From Gammaproteobacteria bacterium (lineage in GTDB: Bacteria > Pseudomonadota > Gammaproteobacteria > CAJXQU01), in NCBI GenBank assembly GCA_026984275.1, contig JALSSM010000390.1, positions 1-8,081 on the forward strand: a DNA stretch of 8,081 bases, read 5' to 3'. The position numbers and the translations under genes were made by a program. The stretch's first letter is position 1. Each line of letters begins with the position of its first letter. Positions 1-6,697 of this stretch are shown piece by piece. The notes beneath the pieces are model-generated. The model was not told the origin of the DNA and made no database searches. It saw only the letters and a program-made list of their open reading frames with translations.

Positions 1-1849
1 CAAGTGCATTTTTTCCCGCTCGTAGATAGTTCACCAGTTGATCAATTACTTCAGCTTGAAGACCTAACTCATTGCTTAACCAAAGTTCAGGTTGACCAAC
101 CTCAAGTAATTTCTCAATCGTTGATCTCAGCCTGGAAACAGCAAAGGAAAACTCAGAACTACGTGCTGGTGCTTCTCCAAACCAGAAGGGAATATTGGGT
201 GGTTGGCCTTTGGCATCCTGCACGCGTACAACACCAGACTCGACACGCAGGATCCGCCAGGATGTATTGCCCAGTTGAAAAATATCACCTGCCAGACTTT
301 CGATGGCGAAATCCTCATCAAGGGTGCCAACAAAAGTACCATCCGGTTCAAGTCTGACCTCGTAATCAGCCGTGTCAGGTATTGCGCCGCCACTGGTAAC
401 AGCGGTGAGTTTTGCGCCTTTTCTTGCGCGTAAACGAGAATTGATACGATCACGATGCAAATAAGCACTACGTCGGCCACGCCGTGTGCTGAATCCTTCC
501 GAGAGCATAGTGATGACGTCGTCAAATTTTTCACGAGATAGATTTTTGTAAGGCCAGGCTTTTTTGATGCAAGCAAATAAATCGTCTTCTTTCCATTCTT
601 CACAGGCCACCATTGCAACGATCTGTTGAGACAGCACATCCAGAGGTTGTTGCGGGATAATTATCTGATCAAGCTCCCCTCGACGAATGGCGTCAAACAG
701 TGCCACGGCCTCCACCAGTTCATCTCGACTGAGGGGAAATAATCGCGCTTTGGGCAATCCTCCTACCACGTGGTTCGCCCGTCCTGATCGTTGTAAAAAG
801 GTAGCAATGGATCGCGTCGCTCCAAGCTGACAGACCAGATCTACATCGCCGATATCAATTCCCAGTTCCAGAGAGGCAGTTGCAACCAGGGCCTTCAGAT
901 CACCTGATTTTAATCGTTGCTCCGCATTCAGTCGCTGTTTTCTGGACAAGCTGCCATGGTGAGAGGTGATATTTTCTTCACCCAGATGTTCAGTCAGGTG
1001 CCGGGCAACGCGTTCTGCCATTCGTCGTGTATTGACAAAAATAATCGTCGTATGGTGCTGTTCGATCAGATCGATGACTTTCTCATAGACCTCTGTCCAG
1101 ACTTCGCCGGACATCATGGATTCCAGTGGAGAATCAGGAACTTCAATTTTGAGATCACGATCCTGCTGATAACCGGTATCAACAATGTGGCATTGATTTC
1201 CCTTATGTCCGGTGAGAAAGTGGGCAACTTTGTTAATGGGTTTCTGGGTCGCTGAAAGACCAATCCGTACAGGAGGCTTGCTCGTCAATGCAGCCAGCCG
1301 TTCAAGACTCAAGGCCAGGTGTGATCCCCGCTTACTGTTTACAATCGCGTGAATTTCATCAACGATTACCGTGCGAACAGTGCGTAAAATATCCCGGCCA
1401 CTGTCACTTGTGAGTAGAATGTAGAGTGATTCTGGTGTGGTGACGAGGATATGGGGAGGAAGACGACGCATACTGGCACGTTGTGACTGTGGCGTGTCTC
1501 CAGTGCGTACCATAGCCCGTATTCCCAATTGATGAGGCACTAGTCGCTGACCAATACCTTCAAGAGGAATTTGCAGATTTTTCTGGATATCATTACTGAG
1601 TGCTTTCAGTGGTGAGATATATAAAACACGGGTTTCATCAGGTAAGCCAAACTTAACATCATCTCTGACCAGATCATCGATCGCGGCCAGAAAAGCCGCC
1701 AGTGTCTTACCAGAACCTGTTGGGGCAGCGATTAACGTGTCAGAATGGGATTGAATTTCGGGCCAGGCTTTTGTCTGACACAGCGTGGGTTCTGGAAAGA
1801 CGCTATTAAACCAGTCAACAACTGCAGGATGGAAGAGTTCAAGTGCCAC
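1..1849 (-). CDS. lhr: Lhr-type superfamily 2 DNA helicase, N-terminal 616 codons (truncated by window edge)
   Basis: The protein is an ATP-dependent 3'-5' helicase of the Lhr family, cytoplasmic and linked in other bacteria to DNA repair. I translated the frame by hand: it stays open from a GTG at 1849 to the window edge without a stop or frameshift. Visible motifs are a family-typical start (FHPAV, about residues 6-10), Walker A APTGSGKT (42-49), the DEIH box (164-167), SAT (199-201), a second RecA domain with FVNTRR (271-276) and the arginine-finger motif QRSGRANH (353-360), then KARLFPLSRDELVE (367-380). Residues from about 400 to 616 fit the winged-helix and beta-barrel part of the Lhr core. 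GTG is the only plausible start, because an in-frame TAG lies about 11 codons upstream. No Shine-Dalgarno sequence is visible. The start lies 14 bp from the divergent trmO start. The C-terminus is missing, so the core form (about 850 residues) and the long form (about 1,400-1,500) cannot be told apart. Confidence 0.93.
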   Translation of the reverse strand, partial: MALELFHPAVVDWFNSVFPEPTLCQTKAWPEIQSHSDTLIAAPTGSGKTLAAFLAAIDDLVRDDVKFGLPDETRVLYISPLKALSNDIQKNLQIPLEGIGQRLVPHQLGIRAMVRTGDTPQSQRASMRRLPPHILVTTPESLYILLTSDSGRDILRTVRTVIVDEIHAIVNSKRGSHLALSLERLAALTSKPPVRIGLSATQKPINKVAHFLTGHKGNQCHIVDTGYQQDRDLKIEVPDSPLESMMSGEVWTEVYEKVIDLIEQHHTTIIFVNTRRMAERVARHLTEHLGEENITSHHGSLSRKQRLNAEQRLKSGDLKALVATASLELGIDIGDVDLVCQLGATRSIATFLQRSGRANHVVGGLPKARLFPLSRDELVEAVALFDAIRRGELDQIIIPQQPLDVLSQQIVAMVACEEWKEDDLFACIKKAWPYKNLSREKFDDVITMLSEGFSTRRGRRSAYLHRDRINSRLRARKGAKLTAVTSGGAIPDTADYEVRLEPDGTFVGTLDEDFAIESLAGDIFQLGNTSWRILRVESGVVRVQDAKGQPPNIPFWFGEAPARSSEFSFAVSRLRSTIEKLLEVGQPELWLSNELGLQAEVIDQLVNYLRAGKNAL

Positions 1850-1854
1850 AGGAG
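1850..1854 (+). promoter_or_regulatory. Shine-Dalgarno site that fixes the trmO start
   Basis: The sequence AGGAG sits nine bases before the ATG at 1864. It favours that ATG over an in-frame GTG at 1843, which would add seven residues and has no upstream ribosome site. The site lies entirely in the 14-bp gap between the divergent lhr and trmO start codons. Confidence 0.7.
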
Positions 1855-1863
1855 AATAATAAC

Positions 1864-2310
1864 ATGATAAAGCTGAACCCTATCGGTTATGTGAAAAATG
1901 ATATTCCGGAAGACGAGGTATCAAGAAAACGATCAGAAATGATCTCCGAGATTGTCATCGACGATTGTTGGGCTGATGCTTTAACCGGCATTGAGGATTA
2001 CTCGCACATTTTCGTGTTGTTCTGGATGCATAAAACTGGAGAGACTCGAGTAGAACAGTTGATTCATCCCCGAGGTGACAATAAACTGCCATTGACGGGT
2101 GTCCTCGCAACACGTGTTAGAAACCGACCTAACCCAGTGGGTCTGGCCGTGGCAGAATTATTAGAACGAAAAGGGAACATACTGACGGTCAAAAAACTGG
2201 ACGCTTTTCATGGAACACCTGTTCTGGATATTAAGCCATATGATGATTATGATTCGATTGAATCCATTAAAGTGCCTGAGTGGTGGGCAAAACGATGCAG
2301 AAAAAAATAA
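1864..2310 (+). CDS. trmO: TrmO/TsaA-family tRNA (t6A37) N6-methyltransferase, short form
   Basis: This is a 148-residue protein of the TsaA/YaeB (TrmO) family. Characterised members use S-adenosylmethionine to methylate N6-threonylcarbamoyladenosine at position 37 of tRNA-Thr. Family signatures are visible: the N-terminal IGYV (7-10), the HPRGD block (68-72), the core GVLATRVRNRPNPVGL (79-94) and LDAFHGTPVLDIKPY (112-126). E. coli TrmO has about 235 residues. This protein ends just after the TsaA beta-barrel and lacks the C-terminal extension, as do many short archaeal and bacterial homologues, so its exact substrate is inferred. The ATG at 1864 has a good AGGAG site. The 3' end overlaps the next gene by 16 bp, with an A7 run just before the TAA. 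It is the first gene of the plus-strand cluster. Confidence 0.85.
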   Translation: MIKLNPIGYVKNDIPEDEVSRKRSEMISEIVIDDCWADALTGIEDYSHIFVLFWMHKTGETRVEQLIHPRGDNKLPLTGVLATRVRNRPNPVGLAVAELLERKGNILTVKKLDAFHGTPVLDIKPYDDYDSIESIKVPEWWAKRCRKK

Positions 2311-2795
2311 AGTTTGAGGGGATAGTTATTACTCTGCTTCTGTTATTCACAATACAGGGAAAAGCAAATCCCATTGACGGGAAGTCTTATGATAACTGGA
2401 CAGTTCGTTGTGAAAAACAGGGTGAACAGGAAAGCTGTTTTATCTTTCAGAATCTGGTGCTCAAAGAAGGTGGTAGCCGCCTTTTACATATTGCTGTTGG
2501 ATATCTTTCGGCAGCAAAAAAAGTCCCCGTCATACTGATCTCTATGCCTCTGGGCATATCATTACCGCCGGGTGCCAGTATCAGAATTGATGATCAGGAT
2601 CCCATAAAGTTTCAGATTGAACGTTGTGAACGTTCCGGATGCCGCGGGGGATTCAAGTTGAAAGAGAGTATGCTTAAATCATTCAGGGAAGGAAAAAAGG
2701 CGACAGTTACTTTTCATGACGGCCATCGTAAAGCGATTAATGTCCCTTTATCACTTGCCGGTTTCTCGGATGGTCTGGAAGCATTGAAGTTATGA
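2295..2795 (+). CDS. IalB-family (invasion-associated locus B) periplasmic protein
   Basis: The 166-residue protein begins with a clear signal peptide: lysines at 3, 4 and 6, then the hydrophobic stretch GIVITLLLLFTI (9-20), with probable cleavage after GKA near residue 24. The mature part follows the IalB pattern: DNWTVRCE with C39, ESCFIFQ with C48, ISMPLGISLPPG (82-93), a second cysteine pair ERCERSGCRGGF (C111 and C116), and a C-terminal PLSLAGFSDGLEAL. Four cysteines suggest two disulfides in the periplasm. The family is named after a Bartonella invasion locus, but most members are of unknown function, and this gene gives no reason to assume a role in virulence. I chose the ATG at 2295 because it directly precedes the signal peptide. 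A GTG at 2280 would add five residues. The start lies inside trmO, which suggests translational coupling; no strong ribosome site is seen. Confidence 0.8.
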   Translation: MQKKIKFEGIVITLLLLFTIQGKANPIDGKSYDNWTVRCEKQGEQESCFIFQNLVLKEGGSRLLHIAVGYLSAAKKVPVILISMPLGISLPPGASIRIDDQDPIKFQIERCERSGCRGGFKLKESMLKSFREGKKATVTFHDGHRKAINVPLSLAGFSDGLEALKL

Positions 2796-2816
2796 TAGAT
2801 TAATCTGAATTCTCAC

Positions 2817-3323
2817 ATGAACCATAAAAAGAATAATCCAGCTATCCATCCAGATGTACTAAAAGACCCAGTTAATTGTCTGGCACTGGGTTTTGGCACA
2901 GGTCTTGCTGCAAAAGCACCAGGAACATTCGGAACATTAGTGGGAATACCACTTTATATGGTCATGCAGTCGTTACCTGTCTTAACTTACGGCTTGATCA
3001 CGATGATCCTGTTTCTGGTCGGGATCTGGATTTGCGATCATACAACCAGAAAACTGGGTGTTCATGACCATCCCGGTATCGTCTGGGATGAAATAGTCGG
3101 ATATCTTGTGACAATGATTATGGCACCACCAGGGTGGTTGTGGATTATTACTGGATTTATCCTGTTTCGAATATTTGATATTTTGAAGCCTTGGCCGATA
3201 AAGATCATTGATCAACAAATATCTGGCGGATTCGGTATTATGTTTGATGACCTGATCGCTGGATTGTTTGCACTGATCTGTATGAAACTTTTAGCTTTTG
3301 TTTTATTGACAGGCTTGCTTTAA
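2817..3323 (+). CDS. pgpA: Phosphatidylglycerophosphatase A
   Basis: This inner-membrane enzyme removes the phosphate from phosphatidylglycerophosphate to give phosphatidylglycerol. Its 168 residues match the usual PgpA length of about 160-170. Conserved blocks run in order: GFGTGLAAKAPGTFGTL (25-41), HDHPGIVWDEIVG with its acidic residues (83-95), FRIFDILKPWPI (117-128) and GGFGIMFDDLIAG (137-149). Hydrophobic segments lie at about 42-72, 96-117 and 145-166. In many gammaproteobacteria pgpA follows nusB-thiL, and those genes are absent here. It starts 21 bp after the IalB-family gene and lies 33 bp before the transglycosylase gene, so it is probably co-transcribed with both. No obvious Shine-Dalgarno site precedes the ATG. 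Confidence 0.93.
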   Translation: MNHKKNNPAIHPDVLKDPVNCLALGFGTGLAAKAPGTFGTLVGIPLYMVMQSLPVLTYGLITMILFLVGIWICDHTTRKLGVHDHPGIVWDEIVGYLVTMIMAPPGWLWIITGFILFRIFDILKPWPIKIIDQQISGGFGIMFDDLIAGLFALICMKLLAFVLLTGLL

Positions 3324-3356
3324 CGAGTAGTCACATAAGGATATTAGATAACAGAT

Positions 3357-4001
3357 ATGAAAAATTCCGGTAATCTGATACAAATAAAATTTTTAAGAGA
3401 GAATCTGCCAAAGATTTTGTTCGGTCTGATTCTTATTTCTGTTTTCACTTCTTTTCAGGCGAAAGCGGATGTCTATAAATATGTTGATAAAAACGGCCAT
3501 GTCTATCTGACGGATCGACCTGATCACAAGGGTTATAAACTTTTAGTCAGAACCTGGAAAGGCTGGAAAGAAAAAAAGACGACCCATGTTAACCTGGCAA
3601 AAAGACAGGAAAAATATGGTGATATTATTAAAACTGCAGCGGCCAGAAATAAACTTCCCAATGCCCTTGTTCATGCTGTCATTACGGCTGAGTCGGCCTA
3701 TAATCCAAAAGCGATCTCCAAAGCAGGGGCTGTTGGTATGATGCAATTAATGCCTGCCACGGCTGAACGTTATGGCGTGAAAGACAGTAAAGATGCTGAG
3801 GCAAATATTGCTGGTGGGACGAAATACTTACGTGATTTACTGGAAATGTTTGATAACGATACCCGATTAGCGCTGGCAGCTTACAATGCCGGGGAAGGAG
3901 CCGTGATGAAATATGGTAATAAAATCCCTCCGTATAAAGAAACCCAGCATTACGTAGCAAAAGTACTTAGCTACTATAAAAAGTACAGTAAGACCTTATA
4001 A
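3357..4001 (+). CDS. Secreted lytic murein transglycosylase (GH23/SLT) with N-terminal DUF4124 domain
   Basis: The 214-residue enzyme is predicted to cleave the MurNAc-GlcNAc bond of peptidoglycan and form a 1,6-anhydro end, acting in the periplasm. A hydrophobic segment (about 20-33) and the site FQAKA|D give signal-peptide cleavage after residue 37. DUF4124 follows at once: DVYKYVDKNGHVYLTDRP (38-55). The SLT domain occupies about 85-210, with the catalytic glutamate E112 in ITAESAYNPKAIS, then GAVGMMQLMPATAERYG (124-140), NIAGGTKYLRDLL (150-162), AAYNAGEGAV (174-183) and YVAKVLSYY (199-207). No lipobox cysteine is present, so it is probably soluble rather than a lipoprotein. An in-frame TAG at 3345 makes the ATG at 3357 the first usable start. 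An AAGGA at 3337-3341 is rather far upstream (15 bases). It is the last gene before a hairpin terminator. Confidence 0.92.
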   Translation: MKNSGNLIQIKFLRENLPKILFGLILISVFTSFQAKADVYKYVDKNGHVYLTDRPDHKGYKLLVRTWKGWKEKKTTHVNLAKRQEKYGDIIKTAAARNKLPNALVHAVITAESAYNPKAISKAGAVGMMQLMPATAERYGVKDSKDAEANIAGGTKYLRDLLEMFDNDTRLALAAYNAGEGAVMKYGNKIPPYKETQHYVAKVLSYYKKYSKTL

Positions 4002-4023
4002 ATAATCTGAATTCTGGATAAGG

Positions 4024-4074
4024 AAGCCTCTGATCCATTCTTACCCAGAATGAATCAGAGGTTTCAGAGTTTTT
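4024..4074 (+). terminator. Hairpin terminator between convergent operons
   Basis: An inverted repeat pairs 4027-4041 (CCTCTGATCCATTCT) with 4047-4061 (AGAATGAATCAGAGG) around the five-base loop TACCC, with one C-A mismatch. Flanking AAG and TTT can add three more pairs, one of them a G-U. On the plus strand it is followed by TTT and, after CAGAG, by TTTTT at 4070-4074. It should end the transglycosylase transcript. Because its arm touches the stop codon of the convergent minus-strand gene (4064-4066), it may also act on that transcript, but the minus-strand tail (CTTCCTTATCC) is poor in T. Confidence 0.75.
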
Positions 4075-4576
4075 GCCCCCGGTAGGTTAAGCCGGAACGT
4101 TTTTTCACTGATTTTTGGGTATCGCTCTGATTCTGATCGTCACCTACCTGGTTTCCCCGGTAAGTGAGTTTGGAGCGAGTTTTTTTGCTATCAACGGCTG
4201 CGACTTCTTCACCGGCTATCTGATCATCCAGATCCATCATTTTCATCGCAAGATTAGTGACAAGCTTCAGGGAAACAAAATTAATGCCGGCATCACCCAG
4301 GATGGCCAGTATGAAGTTTTGACCTTTTTTGTCACTGCTTTTTCGGAAATAGAGATTTTTCTTTTCAAATTTCAGAATGAAATCAGAACAATTTTGAAAG
4401 TTATCAGCAATGATGTCGTACATCATCAGTATTCGTTGTGGTAATTTTTCCAATGCTGCCGGGTTTGTATCAGCAGGTACTTTTTCAAAATATACCGTGC
4501 CATCCAGATCAAAGACCAGTAGAGCCTCCACTTTGGGGGTATCGAGTATGGCATCAATGGATTTCTGGAAACTCAT
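4064..4576 (-). CDS. Roadblock/LC7-like protein with a tail carrying two LTYRG motifs
   Basis: This 170-residue soluble protein cannot be named with certainty. Residues 3-115 follow the Roadblock/LC7 pattern: an N-terminal helix (FQKSIDAIL), a beta hairpin VEALLVFDLDGTVYFEKV (16-33), a long helix (about 38-60), two strands DFILKFEKKNLYFRK (65-79), the strand NFILAILGD (87-95) and a final helix (about 98-114). Such domains form dimeric platforms, often regulators of small GTPases (MglB type), but no GTPase gene is in view. The tail from about 116 on is polar and contains KTRSKLTYRG (132-141) and KKRSGLTYRG (158-167), spaced 26 residues apart. LTYRG resembles the start of DUF4278 proteins, which is a recollection and not a search result. 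The start overlaps the upstream stop as TAATG (one base), which indicates translational coupling. DLDGT resembles HAD motif I, but the other HAD motifs are not convincing. Confidence 0.72.
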   Translation of the reverse strand: MSFQKSIDAILDTPKVEALLVFDLDGTVYFEKVPADTNPAALEKLPQRILMMYDIIADNFQNCSDFILKFEKKNLYFRKSSDKKGQNFILAILGDAGINFVSLKLVTNLAMKMMDLDDQIAGEEVAAVDSKKTRSKLTYRGNQVGDDQNQSDTQKSVKKRSGLTYRGQKL

Positions 4577-4911
4577 TATCTTGCTGTTTTGTATTTGGCT
4601 AAAAACTGGTTTGGTTTGGTATCTTTATCAAATATCACCCCGACAGTTTCTTTTTTACCAGGCATACAGACGGCTGTGAGCTCATCACAGACAATATGAA
4701 TTTCATCGATTTTATCAAGGCCAAATGTTTCACCAATCATTTCAGTCACCTGGTTAAAATAGATCAGCACATCACCTAATTGCTCAGCTGTTTCATCAGA
4801 AGCCACATTTTGAGAACCATCATTCCTGATCGCCACCCAGCCTTTGATGTCCGGGTGCGAAAGCACCTGACTTTTAGTCTCGTTTTTGTTGATCCACTGG
4901 ACATCTGTCAT
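4576..4911 (-). CDS. Small Roadblock/LC7-like protein
   Basis: The product has 111 residues from the ATG at 4911, or 121 from a TTG at 4941. It has no signal peptide or membrane segment and is acidic. Counting from the ATG, the pattern resembles a compact Roadblock/LC7 domain: a hairpin around GWVAIRNDGSQNVAS, a helix AEQLGDVLIYFNQVTEMIGETFG, the strands DEIHIVCDELTAVCMPG, then ETVGVIFDKDT and a short final helix ending NQFLAKYKTAR. The fold assignment is inference. The two starts are hard to separate: the TTG has AAGG seven bases upstream, while the ATG has GGAA seven bases upstream. I prefer the ATG because it is the stronger codon. The gene lies 39 bp after ilvD with no terminator between, and its TAA overlaps the next ATG by one base. 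The two neighbours may form a heterodimer. Confidence 0.68.
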   Translation of the reverse strand: MTDVQWINKNETKSQVLSHPDIKGWVAIRNDGSQNVASDETAEQLGDVLIYFNQVTEMIGETFGLDKIDEIHIVCDELTAVCMPGKKETVGVIFDKDTKPNQFLAKYKTAR

Positions 4912-4950
4912 GTCATCATTCCGCAGTATATCGTTAATCAATCATAAACC

Positions 4951-6642
4951 TTATTCATCGGTGACACAGCCATCAGAAGCCGTTTTGACATTCTTTATAT
5001 ATTTATAAAGTGTACCACGACTGACTTTAAAGGCTGGCGGAGTCCATTCTGATCGACGTTTTTGTATTTCCTGATCGGAAATATCGACATCAATACGGTT
5101 AGTTTCGGCATCTATTGTGATTAAATCGCCATTTTTAACCAGCGCAATTGGCCCACCTTCCTGTGCTTCGGGAACAATATGACCGACAATAAACCCATGT
5201 GATCCACCGGAGAAGCGTCCATCCGTTAACAGGGCCACATCTGATCCCAGGCCAGCCCCCATGATGGCCGATGTTGGTGTCAACATTTCCGGCATACCTG
5301 GGCCACCTTTGGGGCCTTCGTAGCGAATAATAACAACATCACCTTTTTCAATACCATTTTTTTCAAGTGAAGCCAGCATATCCTCTTCAGAATCAAATAC
5401 TTTTGCCGGACCTTTGAAAAGAAGACCTTCCTTCCCCGTGATCTTGGCGACAGAACCACCAGGAGCCAGACTGCCCTTGAGGATCCGTATATGTCCTGAA
5501 GGTTTGATCGGGTTGTTGATTGGTCGGATAACATCCTGACCTTCTTTAAGTCCGGGCAAATCTTTCAGGTTTTCGGCAATCGTTTTGCCCGTGACAGTCA
5601 TGCATTCACCGTTGATCAGACCTTCTTCGAGTAGCATTTTCATCACAGCAGGAATTCCACCGATATGATGGACATCTTCCATGACGTATTGACCACTGGG
5701 TTTCAGATCGGCCAGAAATGGAATACGATCACTGACAGCCTGAAAATCATCAATCGTAAGATTTACATCGACAGCGCGCGCCATTGCGATCAGATGCAGT
5801 ACTGCATTGGTTGAGCCACCCAGAACAATTGTCAACACCATCGCATTTTCAAATGCCTCACGGGTCATGATATCGCGTGGTTTAATGTCATTTTCCAGTA
5901 AAACACGGATAGCCTCACCGGCGAGAAAGCATTCCTCCAGCTTTCCAGGGTCTTCTGCGGGCGTGGAAGAACTGTAAGGTAATGACATACCCATTGCTTC
6001 GATCGCAGAAGCCATCGTATTGGCAGTGTACATGCCTCCGCAGGCGCCCGCTCCAGGACACGAGTTCTTGACGATGGTCTGTCGGATCTTTTCATCTATC
6101 GCACCACTGATGAACTGGCCATAACTCTGAAATGCAGATACAACATCCAGTGTCTCCTCTGTGCCTTTTTTGGTACGGCAGTGGCCAGGCTTGATCGTTC
6201 CACCATAAACCATCAGGGCAGGGCGGTTAAGGCGACCCATTGCAATCATCACACCGGGCATATTCTTATCACAGCCAGGAATGGAGATATTGGCGTCATA
6301 CCATTGGGCGGCCATTACCGTTTCAATAGAATCGGCAATTAAATCACGGGATTGCAAAGAATAGCTCATGCCATCGGTACCCATTGAGATACCATCACTG
6401 ACGCCAATGGTATTAAAACGCATGCCTACGAGCCCCGCAGCGATGACGCCTTCTTTTACTTTTTCAGATAAATCCAGTAGATGCATATTACAGGGATTGC
6501 CTTCATACCAGACACTGGAAATGCCGACTTCAGCTTTATCCATGTCTTTTTCAGTCATGCCGGTGGCATAAAGCATGGCTTGTGAAGCGCCCTGAGATTT
6601 AGGTTGAGTGATGCGTGAACTGTATTTGTTTTTCTGGGTCAT
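4951..6642 (-). CDS. ilvD: Dihydroxy-acid dehydratase
   Basis: This cytoplasmic iron-sulfur enzyme dehydrates 2,3-dihydroxy-isovalerate and 2,3-dihydroxy-3-methylvalerate to the 2-keto acids that precede valine, leucine and isoleucine. It has 563 residues and appears complete. Likely cluster ligands are C51 (GNPCNMH), C124 (IPGCDKNMPG) and C201 (GACGGMYTANTMA). SDGISMGTDGM (82-92) probably contributes to metal binding, and LLTDGRFSGGSHGF (471-484) holds the serine S478 that corresponds to the proposed catalytic base. The length and the NMPG and GGMYTANTM wording fit the shorter class, whose studied members carry a [2Fe-2S] cluster, rather than the 616-residue E. coli type. That class assignment is inference. 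The family also contains sugar-acid dehydratases, but the sequence reads as IlvD throughout. It is the first gene of a minus-strand operon with the two Roadblock-like genes, and no other ilv gene is nearby. No clear Shine-Dalgarno site is seen. Confidence 0.95.
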   Translation of the reverse strand: MTQKNKYSSRITQPKSQGASQAMLYATGMTEKDMDKAEVGISSVWYEGNPCNMHLLDLSEKVKEGVIAAGLVGMRFNTIGVSDGISMGTDGMSYSLQSRDLIADSIETVMAAQWYDANISIPGCDKNMPGVMIAMGRLNRPALMVYGGTIKPGHCRTKKGTEETLDVVSAFQSYGQFISGAIDEKIRQTIVKNSCPGAGACGGMYTANTMASAIEAMGMSLPYSSSTPAEDPGKLEECFLAGEAIRVLLENDIKPRDIMTREAFENAMVLTIVLGGSTNAVLHLIAMARAVDVNLTIDDFQAVSDRIPFLADLKPSGQYVMEDVHHIGGIPAVMKMLLEEGLINGECMTVTGKTIAENLKDLPGLKEGQDVIRPINNPIKPSGHIRILKGSLAPGGSVAKITGKEGLLFKGPAKVFDSEEDMLASLEKNGIEKGDVVIIRYEGPKGGPGMPEMLTPTSAIMGAGLGSDVALLTDGRFSGGSHGFIVGHIVPEAQEGGPIALVKNGDLITIDAETNRIDVDISDQEIQKRRSEWTPPAFKVSRGTLYKYIKNVKTASDGCVTDE

Positions 6643-6663
6643 AAGATTGAATCAATATAAGCG

Positions 6664-6692
6664 TTGTAAAAAAACAGGCAGGATACTATAAG
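6664..6692 (+). promoter_or_regulatory. Predicted sigma70 promoter for arsS-arsM
   Basis: A -35 element TTGTAA (6664-6669, 4 of 6 consensus bases) and a -10 element TATAAG (6687-6692, 5 of 6) are separated by 17 bp. Transcription would start near 6699, leaving a leader of about 35 bases before the arsS ATG. Confidence 0.55.
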
Positions 6693-6697
6693 ACTGT

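Noticed and set aside
127..639. A 170-codon open frame on the minus strand within lhr
   Set aside because: It lies in a different frame from the helicase. The lhr frame itself is continuous through this region with good family similarity, so this is neither a gene nor a sign of a frameshift.
917..1255. Plus-strand open frame of 112 codons opposite lhr
   Set aside because: It is antisense to well-conserved helicase sequence, has no ribosome site, and its product resembles nothing I recognise.
1843..1863. In-frame GTG at 1843 as the trmO start
   Set aside because: It would add only seven residues (PQENNN-like), has no ribosome site, and would overlap the lhr coding region, whereas the ATG at 1864 has AGGAG at a normal distance.
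2802..4015. 12-bp direct repeat AATCTGAATTCT at 2802-2813 and 4004-4015
   Set aside because: Both copies lie in short intergenic gaps, but the repeat is short, AT-rich and occurs only twice. It shows no flanking signature of a mobile element or attachment site.
4495..4520. Possible HAD-phosphatase motif (FDLDGTVY) in the 170-residue minus-strand protein
   Set aside because: The motif matches HAD motif I by itself, but no convincing motif II or III follows and the protein is short. The surrounding pattern fits the hairpin of a Roadblock domain better.
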